Positions 6,629 to 11,325 of a DNA stretch of 11,325 nt are shown one piece after another. The notes under the pieces were generated by a model. That model was given only the letters and a program-made list of their open reading frames with translations, had not been told where the DNA came from and did no database searches. This stretch comes from an uncultured Clostridia bacterium (GTDB lineage: Bacteria > Bacillota > Clostridia > TANB77 > CAG-508): the NCBI GenBank assembly GCA_947624925.1, contig CANQMG010000047.1, forward strand, positions 1 to 11,325, given 5' to 3'. Both the position numbers and the translations under genes were made by a program. How positions within the stretch are numbered: position 1 is the first letter of the stretch; every line of letters starts with the position of its first letter.

Positions 6629-6770
6629 ATGCAAATTGTATATCACGGAAGTTATTGTAAAGTTGAAGAACCTAAATTACTAGATAATAAATATACAAAC
6701 ACATCAAATTGCCTTTTGTACAGATGAAGCTTTAAAAACAATAAAATTTATTGGCGCAAAGGAGATATAA
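6629..6770 (+). pseudogene. DUF3990 family protein, internally deleted and frameshifted
   Basis: A good ribosome binding site (AAAGGAGA) precedes an ATG whose frame reads MQIVYHGSYCKVEEPKLL, the usual start of DUF3990 proteins, then drifts into nonsense and stops at 6725-6727 after 32 codons. In another frame, 6702-6770 reads HQIAFCTDEALKTIKFIGAK and ends at TAA, which matches the usual DUF3990 C-terminus as I remember it. The two ends join near 6690-6702. Intact relatives are roughly 150 residues or more, so about 100 residues of the middle are missing and the junction is out of frame. DUF3990 is related to ADP-ribosyltransferase-like folds and often sits in toxin-antitoxin-like gene sets; here it cannot be functional. 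Its 3' end still carries the ribosome binding site of the next gene. Confidence 0.75.
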
Positions 6771-6772
6771 AA

Positions 6773-7216
6773 ATGGGAGAACCTCAAGAAGAAAATGATT
6801 TATTCTTTGTTTGCAGTTTTATAGAATATATTGCTAGAACAACACATAATACAAAAGAATATATTGTTAAAAAAATTGGAAAAGAAAAAATTAATAAAAT
6901 TTATAATTTAGCAGAAGTTTATCATTGCGAAAATATAGATAAAATTACTGATGAAATAATAGTTGAATCAAATATACAAAAAGGAAATTACGAATTAAAA
7001 ATCCATAATGATAAACCTACTTTTTGGGAAATAGGGAAGGTATATCAAAGGCTTATTTTGATGGTATGTAATTATAATAAAAATGAATTTATAAATGTTT
7101 TATATGATGTTTTAACTTCTTGGATAATAAAAAAAATTGATAATTACGAAAGTAGTATGTATTATGAAACACCAGAATATATTTATGAATGTTATAAAAA
7201 TAATAAAATTTTATAA
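6773..7216 (+). CDS. Conserved hypothetical protein, partner gene of the DUF3990 locus
   Basis: A 147-residue soluble protein without signal peptide or membrane segment. It is mostly helical, Ile/Lys/Asn-rich, with recognisable stretches NDLFFVCSFIEYIAR, KIYNLAEVYHCENIDKI, PTFWEIGKVYQRLILMV and WIIKKIDNYESSMYY. I associate this sequence type with genes lying beside DUF3990 and DUF3791 genes in Clostridia, where it may be an antitoxin or accessory factor, but I know of no demonstrated function. The ATG follows the DUF3990 stop by two bases and its Shine-Dalgarno AAAGGAG lies inside the DUF3990 reading frame, so the genes were once co-translated. The gene is intact although the partner is broken, as expected if it protected against that partner or is not yet lost. 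Confidence 0.65.
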   Translation: MGEPQEENDLFFVCSFIEYIARTTHNTKEYIVKKIGKEKINKIYNLAEVYHCENIDKITDEIIVESNIQKGNYELKIHNDKPTFWEIGKVYQRLILMVCNYNKNEFINVLYDVLTSWIIKKIDNYESSMYYETPEYIYECYKNNKIL

Positions 7217-7312
7217 AAAAAATGGGAAAAATTATATTTACACGAAGAAACTATGGGAAGATATGAATTAGAAAAAGTTTTATGGAGAAGTGCTTATAAA
7301 GTAATCAAATAA
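7217..7312 (+). pseudogene. Coding remnant in frame behind the previous stop
   Basis: After the TAA at 7214-7216 the same frame stays open for 31 codons to a TAA at 7310-7312. It includes KWEKLYLHEETMGRYELEK and VLWRSAYKVIK, which look like real protein (two Trp, balanced charge) rather than random AT-rich translation. There is no good start codon with a ribosome binding site. It may be the tail of a lost downstream gene brought here by deletion, or a former C-terminal extension of the preceding protein cut off by a nonsense mutation. I do not recognise the family. Confidence 0.4.
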
Positions 7313-7468
7313 AAAATTTTAATAGTAAATATTGAAAGAGTTTTATACAGTGATTCAGATTGAATAAATAAATTATAAAATATTGGAAGCTACTTTAAAT
7401 CTAACAAAAGTAATAGGAGAGAGCATAGGGAGATAGATCAAAAGTAATATAAAAAGAAATACATAACA

Positions 7469-7600
7469 TTGCACAAAATCAAAGTTTTGTGCAACTTGAT
7501 ATAGAGATCAAAAAATAAGACCATACTTCAGGTCCTATCTTTAAAATCTCGCTATTCCTTTAAATAAGCATATTTCAGCTTATTATTTAGATGATAAAAC
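7469..7600 (-). repeat. Structured dispersed repeat, copy 1
   Basis: Positions 7478-7558 are about 89% identical to 9625-9705 in the same orientation. Read on the minus strand this copy has a hairpin AATAAGC/GCTTATT (7563-7584), then AAAGGAATAG, then a weak terminator-like hairpin AGGACC/GGTCTT followed by ATTTTTT, then a perfect 10-bp hairpin TTGCACAAAA/TTTTGTGCAA (7469-7494). The stretch from GTTTTAT (near 7599) through AAAGGAATA also resembles the methyltransferase leader at 10556-10676. No intact gene now ends directly at this copy. Confidence 0.75.
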
Positions 7601-7616
7601 TATATTACTTTTTTAT

Positions 7617-8010
7617 AAAAATGCTTTAAAATCAATTCTGATGCATCAATTTTTTTTAATTATGTCTGCTTTGATTTTTTTTTATTTATTGTAACCTATA
7701 TAATTATAAAAAATTATAATATAATGTTATTATAATTCTTAAATTTCTAAAATCCTTTATTTTCAGTATTTTGCTCTTTTTTTCAGACAATAAACTATAT
7801 GGCTAAATTTTAAAAATGGCTTAAAATCAATTCTCGTGCGTCGTTTTTTTAGCCATTTTTCAGCATTTTTCAAAAATCATTGATTTTGCAACATTTTATT
7901 AAATTTACATTATATTGATAATAATTTTTAAATATTTAAATTAAATTTCAAATGATTAACTTTATTAGTTAAATATAAAAAATGTCTTAAAATTGATTTT
8001 GACGCTTTAT
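7617..8010. repeat. Three copies of a short dispersed motif
   Basis: A motif close to AAAAATGNCTTAAAATCAAT followed by TCTNRTGCRTC and a T-run occurs at 7617-7658, 7812-7850 and, more diverged, at 7977-8010. Spacing is about 195 and 166 bp and the DNA between the copies is not similar. The middle copy forms a 10-bp stem AAAAATGGCT (7812-7821) with AGCCATTTTT (7851-7860). The first contains the palindrome TGATGCATCA (7639-7648). The function is unknown. Confidence 0.6.
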
Positions 8011-8186
8011 AATATGAAATTATTTTATAATGTTACAATTAAAAATTTATTTTAAAATTATTATGAAATATTTATAAAAATTACAGTTAAACTTATAAAA
8101 GTTTTAATTATAACAAATGTTCGGTTTTATAAAATTATACAAACAAATTTAAGATCAAAAATTTTAAATTTTTATAATTATATTTT

Positions 8187-8238
8187 AGTTTCAAAAATTC
8201 TAATATTAAAATTTTTGAAACTTTAATATTAGAATTTT
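8187..8238. repeat. Two overlapping, mutually exclusive perfect hairpins
   Basis: Hairpin A pairs 8187-8199 (AGTTTCAAAAATT) with 8210-8222, 13 bp with a 10-nt loop. Hairpin B pairs 8194-8210 (AAAATTCTAATATTAAA) with 8222-8238, 17 bp with an 11-nt loop. They share 8194-8199 and 8210-8222, so an RNA could form only one at a time. They lie downstream of the minus-strand RhuM-Fic unit. Confidence 0.65.
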
Positions 8239-8254
8239 GGAATTTTAGAAATTT

Positions 8255-8347
8255 TTAGTCTATTATATTTTTATATTTTCTAAATCTTTGAAAACTAGCT
8301 CTCTCTCCTACCCTAGCAATTTTCAGCTTTTTAAAATTTTTAATCAT
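8255..8347 (-). other. Short 30-codon open frame in a locally G-rich block, doubtful
   Basis: On the minus strand an ATG at 8347 opens 30 codons, including KIARVGERASFQRFRKYKN, ending at TAA 8255-8257. The block GCTAGGGTAGGAGAGAGAGC is strikingly G-rich for its surroundings. There is no ribosome binding site before the ATG, so translation is doubtful. It may be a remnant of a gene end or of an element. Confidence 0.2.
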
Positions 8348-8363
8348 TCAAATTGTAAGTTAT

Positions 8364-8501
8364 CTAACTAATTATTTTATAATACTCTTCTTCAAAAAAT
8401 AATAGCCAATCCTCTATTTGTTTGTTATTTATCATTTCTTTAAACTCATTTATTGTAACATATTTAGCATTAATAACTTCATTATCTGCAAATTTAATCA
8501 T
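8364..8501 (-). CDS. Small 45-residue protein overlapping the RhuM-Fic gene, possible antitoxin
   Basis: The ATG (8499-8501) lies within the last codons of the RhuM-Fic gene and overlaps it by 8 bases, in a different frame, so translational coupling is likely. The product starts MIKFADNEVINAKYVTINEF and ends in an acidic/aromatic helix containing IEDWLLFFEEEYYKIIS. Clear Ile/Lys/Asp/Glu composition and the long open frame directly behind the toxin-like gene support a real gene. I do not recognise a family. By position it could be an antitoxin or small regulator of the Fic domain, since many Fic/Doc toxins have a small partner, but no inhibitory (S/T)xxxE(G/N) motif is visible. Confidence 0.55.
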   Translation of the reverse strand: MIKFADNEVINAKYVTINEFKEMINNKQIEDWLLFFEEEYYKIIS

Positions 8502-9450
8502 TTAAAAAATTCATCACTAAATCAATAATGATTTCTTTTTCTTTTGGATTTGATTCTGCTATTAATAGAGTTAATGCAGTTAAAGTGTTATTATCTATTG
8601 TTTGTTTTCCATTTTTGTATAGGATACCATAAAAATTCAAAAAATATATAAATAGGGTAGCTGCTATTCTTTTATTTCCATCAGCAAATACATGATTTTT
8701 TACAATTAAATATAAAAAATTAGCTCCTTTTTCTTCTATACTTTTATAAATGTCTTGTCCAGCAAAACTTTGATAAATATTACCAATAATTGATTCTAAT
8801 CCATTATCTCTTTCTACTGCAAATAAAGAACTCTCTTGATTAAATCTTAATTTATCTATAACTTTTAAACATTCATTATATTCAATTTTTCTTTCATCAA
8901 TATTTCCATTTGGTTTCTTTAAAGTTTTATGATCATAATCATCTAATAAATCTAATGCCTTTGAGTAATCTCCAATTACTTTTAAAATTTCTTTTGCATC
9001 GTTTCCTTCTAATCTATCATCAATTCTATTAGCAATATCTATAAGTTTTATTGTTTTTTCTAAATATTCTAGTCTTTTTTTATTTACAGAATATCCTTTT
9101 AACATATAGTCTTTTAAAATTTTATTTGCCCATTGTCTGAAAATCACACCTTTATTAGATTTTACTCTGTAACCAATACTTAATATCATATCTAAATTAT
9201 AATACTCAATATCTCTAGTTACATTTCTTGATCCTTCTTTTTGAACTGTCGCAAATTTTGCGACAGTTGGAATATCTTTTAATTCTTCATTTAAAGCATT
9301 ATTAATATGTTTACCAATTGTTTTTATGTCCCTATCAAATAATTTTGCTAATTGTTGTCTATTAAGCCACACTGTTTCATCCTTCATATTCACTTCTAGT
9401 TTAACATTTTGATTTTCAAATATTATAATTTCATTTTTCTTTTCTTCCAT
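8494..9450 (-). CDS. RhuM-Fic/Doc fusion protein
   Basis: A 318-residue cytoplasmic protein of two parts. Residues 1-125 match the RhuM domain: VWLNRQQLAKLFDRDIKTI suggests a helix-turn-helix-like element, followed by the typical SIGYRVKSN and FRQWANKILKDYMLKGY. Residues 125-200 are a helical linker. The C-terminal Fic/Doc domain (about 205-318) contains HVFADGNKRIA (253-263), the active-site motif. Fic proteins move AMP from ATP to targets. Doc-type members with Lys in the second anion-binding position (here K260) instead phosphorylate EF-Tu, so kinase activity is possible. The usual Pro after the His is Val, as in some Doc proteins. AAGGA lies 9 nt before the ATG. A 45-residue gene overlaps its end. 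Family membership is secure; toxin function is inferred. Confidence 0.92.
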   Translation of the reverse strand: MEEKKNEIIIFENQNVKLEVNMKDETVWLNRQQLAKLFDRDIKTIGKHINNALNEELKDIPTVAKFATVQKEGSRNVTRDIEYYNLDMILSIGYRVKSNKGVIFRQWANKILKDYMLKGYSVNKKRLEYLEKTIKLIDIANRIDDRLEGNDAKEILKVIGDYSKALDLLDDYDHKTLKKPNGNIDERKIEYNECLKVIDKLRFNQESSLFAVERDNGLESIIGNIYQSFAGQDIYKSIEEKGANFLYLIVKNHVFADGNKRIAATLFIYFLNFYGILYKNGKQTIDNNTLTALTLLIAESNPKEKEIIIDLVMNFLND

Positions 9451-9476
9451 AAGAACACATCCTTTTTATAAAAATT

Positions 9477-9543
9477 TAGTTCTTATTATTACATTTATTA
9501 TTACTTTAATATTACATCTATCAATTACTATATTTAAGAACTA
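9477..9543. promoter_or_regulatory. Iterated and inverted repeats in the RhuM-Fic leader, possible operator
   Basis: Between promoter and start, TAGTTCTTA (9477-9485) and TAAGAACTA (9535-9543) form a perfect 9-bp inverted repeat. A further TAAGAAC stands at the gene start (9450-9456). Between the arms the word ATTAC recurs at 9488, 9500, 9511 and 9524, within units of about 12 bp such as TTTATTATTACT. The spacing of roughly one helical turn suggests cooperative protein binding, perhaps by the RhuM domain itself. Confidence 0.45.
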
Positions 9544-9551
9544 TTGTTTGT

Positions 9552-9580
9552 ATAGTACTATATCAAAAACGGATTGTCAA
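9552..9580 (-). promoter_or_regulatory. Sigma-A promoter of the RhuM-Fic gene
   Basis: On the minus strand TTGACA (9575-9580), a 17-nt spacer and TACTAT (9552-9557). The -35 is consensus and the -10 matches 4 of 6. The resulting leader of about 95 nt contains the repeats at 9477-9543. Confidence 0.7.
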
Positions 9581-9624
9581 TAGTTGATAGTAATTTAATT
9601 ATATAATATTAAAAAGTCTGTATT

Positions 9625-9705
9625 ATCAAAGTTTTGTGCAACTTGATATAGGTATTAAAAAATAAAACCATATTTCAGGTCCTATCCTCTAAAATCTACT
9701 ATTCC
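9625..9705 (-). repeat. Structured dispersed repeat, copy 2
   Basis: Matches 7478-7558 with about nine differences in 81 positions, in the same orientation. On the minus strand it begins GGAATAG, where the TAG is the methyltransferase stop codon, so gene and repeat are fused at the stop. The left arm of the TTGCACAAAA hairpin seen in copy 1 is absent here. The pair flanks a segment of about 2.1 kb carrying the RhuM-Fic unit. Confidence 0.8.
9657..9683 (-). terminator. Weak terminator-like hairpin inside repeat copy 2
   Basis: Minus-strand AGGACC, an 8-nt loop, GGTTTT, then ATTTTTT. The 6-bp stem relies on two G-U pairs, yet copy 1 preserves the same stem with one change from G-U to G-C on this strand. 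It lies 16 bases after the methyltransferase stop. Confidence 0.45.
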
Positions 9706-10478
9706 CCATACTCTACCATTTTTTTTGCAGTAATTCCATAATATCTTCTTATTAACAAAATTCCCTTATTAGTTTTATGCGAATTAATATATTTGTCCAG
9801 TAAAGTCATATCAATATCTAATTTCAAATTATTATTTTCATTTTCTTCTGAAAAATCCATTAAAATTGGTGCTTTTAATAATAACGCTAATAAATCTTCT
9901 TTTGCTTTATAATACTCTCTTATATGAATTGGGATTAATTCAACATTTTTAAAACCAGCATCAATAATATTTTCGTAGTCAATCTGACTAATTGGTTTTA
10001 AATCCTTATAACATTGACCTTTTTTAAACATATATTTTAATTCCCAACAATCCAATTTATCAACGCCTCTTACTATTAAATGTCCGCCTGGTTTTAAAGT
10101 TTTATATATTTGCACAGGATCAATTATTGTGTGTCGTGCTGTTACTAAATCAAAATAATTATTAGGTGTATTCATTTTTAAATTGTCCATAACTCTAAAA
10201 GTAATATTTTTTCTTCCACTATTAATTAAGTTTTGATTTGCTGATTTAATCATTTCTTCCGAAAAATCAGTACCTAATATTTCAGCACAATCTGGAAAAT
10301 TTTTTAAAATTTTTTCTCCAGCTGCCGTACCTAAATCTAAAACTTTTGAAGATTCATTTATAAGTTCCTTTATTTTTTCTTCATAAATCCAATTTGTTAA
10401 TATTTCTTCTGTATAATTTATATAGTCAAAAGACCAGTTTGCTAAATTATTATAATAATCATATTCATTTATTTTCAT
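9699..10478 (-). CDS. Class I SAM-dependent methyltransferase
   Basis: A 259-residue protein with a Rossmann-like SAM-binding domain. Motif I VLDLGTAAGE is at 47-56, a motif II acid (D71) is in ILGTDFSEEMIKSA, the post-II segment YFDLVTARHT is at 108-117, and LKPGGHLIVRG is at 128-138. A C-terminal extension (about 185-255) contains IHIREYYKAKEDLLALLLKAP and a basic KKMVEYGE end. The substrate cannot be read from sequence; a small molecule or RNA are both possible. An ATG nine bases upstream (10487) is only 1-2 nt from AAAGGAG, so the ATG at 10478, about 9 nt from it, is preferred. Upstream lie a good promoter and a long structured leader, suggesting induction by attenuation as for some antibiotic-response genes. 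The stop codon is part of repeat copy 2. Confidence 0.85.
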   Translation of the reverse strand: MKINEYDYYNNLANWSFDYINYTEEILTNWIYEEKIKELINESSKVLDLGTAAGEKILKNFPDCAEILGTDFSEEMIKSANQNLINSGRKNITFRVMDNLKMNTPNNYFDLVTARHTIIDPVQIYKTLKPGGHLIVRGVDKLDCWELKYMFKKGQCYKDLKPISQIDYENIIDAGFKNVELIPIHIREYYKAKEDLLALLLKAPILMDFSEENENNNLKLDIDMTLLDKYINSHKTNKGILLIRRYYGITAKKMVEYGE

Positions 10479-10487
10479 TTCGTTCAT

Positions 10488-10676
10488 TCTCCTTTTTATA
10501 ATATTATGATTGTATACAAAAAGAACCTCCTTTCATAAATATACAACAAAAACAATCACAAAATTTTGTGCATATATTTTTGCCATTCATGAGGAGATTC
10601 TTAAGACTCTTCATTATTCCTTTAAGCACTTTGCTTATCTGGTAGTAAAACGCGAACGACTGAATTGATTTACTAC
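10488..10676 (-). promoter_or_regulatory. Structured 5' leader of the methyltransferase gene, possible attenuator
   Basis: The leader predicted from the promoter at 10683-10711 begins at or next to 10676. In RNA order it shows GTAGTAAA/TTTACTAC (8 bp, 10642-10676), AAGCA/TGCTT (10624-10636), an imperfect hairpin ATGAAGAG/CTCCTCAT (10589-10614), the perfect palindrome CACAAAATTTTGTG (10557-10570) and TTGTATACAA (10510-10519). The segment TCTCCT (10593-10598) can pair with AGGAGA in the methyltransferase ribosome binding site. Part of it, from GTTTTAC through an AAGC..GCTT hairpin to AAAGGAATA, resembles repeat copy 1. It is more GC-rich than its surroundings. It does not match a riboswitch class I know. 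Confidence 0.5.
10504..10614 (-). CDS. Putative Cys-rich leader peptide before the methyltransferase
   Basis: A 36-codon frame starts at ATG 10614, preceded by AAAGGA with a short 3-nt gap, and stops 25 bases before the methyltransferase ATG. It reads MKSLKNLLMNGKNICTKF and continues CDCFCCIFMKGGSFCIQS, with six Cys. Codons such as CTT, CTC, GGC and TGC are unusual for this window. A second Shine-Dalgarno-like AAAGGAGG lies within it (10526-10533). Position, size and the nearby hairpins suggest a leader whose translation controls the next gene; it need not yield a stable protein. Confidence 0.4.
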   Translation of the reverse strand: MKSLKNLLMNGKNICTKFCDCFCCIFMKGGSFCIQS

Positions 10677-10682
10677 ATTTAT

Positions 10683-10711
10683 ATTATACTATAGAATTTA
10701 TATGTTGGCAA
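10683..10711 (-). promoter_or_regulatory. Sigma-A promoter of the methyltransferase transcript
   Basis: On the minus strand TTGCCA (10706-10711), a 17-nt spacer and TATAAT (10683-10688). The expected start, about seven bases after the -10 box, coincides with the first base of the first leader hairpin. Confidence 0.7.
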
Positions 10712-10739
10712 CATTATACTGAAAAATTAGAACTCTCCC

Positions 10740-11243
10740 TTAAAAAAAATTTTGTATATGCCAGGAATCATCTGTTTTAAACCTGCAGAATAAATTATCT
10801 ATTTTCCAACCATCATTTGTATTTTTTAAAATAAACATATAAGCACTTTCACCTGGTCTTGGATTTTCATTATACATTGTAATAGACATTTTCTTTATAC
10901 TTTTCATCTCAAATTTTAGTTTGCATCCATTACTTATCAATGCATATCTAGTTGGTTGTCCATATGATGTAAGGTAATAACGACGTTTTTGTAAAAAATC
11001 TTCTGTACATAATTCACTACCAACTCTACCATATGCTTCTCTGCATTCTTTTTTTATTTTTTCTGAATCTCGATTTTCATATATTCGTTGTTCTATACTA
11101 TCTAATTTTCTAATAAAAGAAATAAATGTAGGAGCAATTTCTTGTATGATAGGAGCATAGTCTTCTGATGAAATTTCCATTATAATTTCTGGTTCTACTC
11201 TTCCATTATTATTTTTCTTTTTAAATAAATCTAATAATCCCAT
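10740..11243 (-). CDS. Hypothetical protein, possibly an NTF2-like immunity-type protein
   Basis: A 167-residue soluble protein. It begins MGLLDLFKKKNNN, a short hydrophobic-then-lysine start common in immunity and phage-associated proteins. Residues 25-95 are helical and charged. The C-terminal part alternates beta-like stretches: RYALISNGCKLKFEM, ISITMYNENPRP-type sequence near 118-130, AYMFILKNTNDGWKIDNLFC and WHIQNFF. Ending on a strand with DGWKI is typical of NTF2-like folds, so a small immunity or ligand-binding protein is possible, but I do not recognise the family. AGGAG lies about 10 nt before the ATG. No toxin gene is visible nearby. No terminator was seen after it; the next promoter starts within about 30 bases. 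Confidence 0.65.
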   Translation of the reverse strand: MGLLDLFKKKNNNGRVEPEIIMEISSEDYAPIIQEIAPTFISFIRKLDSIEQRIYENRDSEKIKKECREAYGRVGSELCTEDFLQKRRYYLTSYGQPTRYALISNGCKLKFEMKSIKKMSITMYNENPRPGESAYMFILKNTNDGWKIDNLFCRFKTDDSWHIQNFF

Positions 11244-11325
11244 AATATTTTTCTCCTATTTTTAATTAAAAACATTTTATCACAATCTAAACATTATTAC
11301 TATAAATTATAAGAATAATCAAAAA

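Larger units (their letters stand above)
7313..8363. other. Gene-poor AT-rich stretch with repeats and hairpins
   Basis: No frame of convincing length, start signal or composition is visible in this 1.05-kb stretch. What it holds is listed separately: the copy-1 repeat (7469-7600), three copies of a short dispersed motif (7617-8010), two overlapping hairpins (8187-8238) and a short G-rich block on the minus strand (8255-8347). The rest is A/T runs and small AT-only inverted repeats. It looks like a decayed accessory region between plus-strand and minus-strand genes. Confidence 0.6.

Noticed and set aside
7469..10676. True integron attC sites
   Set aside because: No GTTRRRY/RYYYAAC core pairs at the ends, no integrase in the window, and the hairpins are small and serial rather than one long imperfect stem. 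Kept only as an analogy.

Overview
The window is very AT-rich DNA (about a quarter G+C by eye) from a low-GC, Gram-positive, endospore-forming member of the Bacillota, most likely class Clostridia. The evidence is a cwlJ-gerQ spore-germination pair, a DUF421/DUF4363 pair, smpB, an LPXTG cell-wall protein, strong purine-rich ribosome binding sites and A/T-rich codon choice. TGA is used as a stop and TGG for Trp, so the code is standard bacterial. I cannot name the genus from this sequence.

Positions 1-6500 look like ordinary chromosome. In order they hold the 3' part of glmU (+), a small four-helix membrane protein (-), a DUF421 (YetF-type) gene with a DUF4363 gene starting one base after it (+), a sortase-anchored Asn/Thr-repeat protein (+), smpB (-), two short secreted, C-terminally membrane-anchored proteins (-), then cwlJ, gerQ and a ferritin-like gene (+) closed by a strong terminator. 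The cwlJ-gerQ pair suggests Ca-DPA-triggered cortex lysis during germination, and the ferritin-like protein may be a coat component made with them.

Positions 6500-11325 are accessory in character. A DUF3990 gene, of a family I associate with toxin-antitoxin-like loci, has lost its middle and shifted frame, while the downstream partner gene is intact. About 1.1 kb follows with no convincing gene but several repeats and hairpins. On the minus strand come a RhuM-Fic/Doc fusion protein with an overlapping 45-residue ORF, a class I methyltransferase, and a possible immunity-type protein.

Two signals stand out. First, the methyltransferase sits behind a good sigma-A promoter whose predicted start falls on the first base of a leader of about 200 nt. 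That leader has several hairpins, a 36-residue Cys-rich leader ORF, and a segment able to pair with the methyltransferase ribosome binding site, which together suggest attenuation. Second, an 81-bp repeat occurs twice in the same orientation about 2.1 kb apart. One copy overlaps the methyltransferase stop codon and both contain terminator-like hairpins. The methyltransferase leader shares weaker similarity with one of these copies. This may be a dispersed structured element that moves or punctuates accessory genes.
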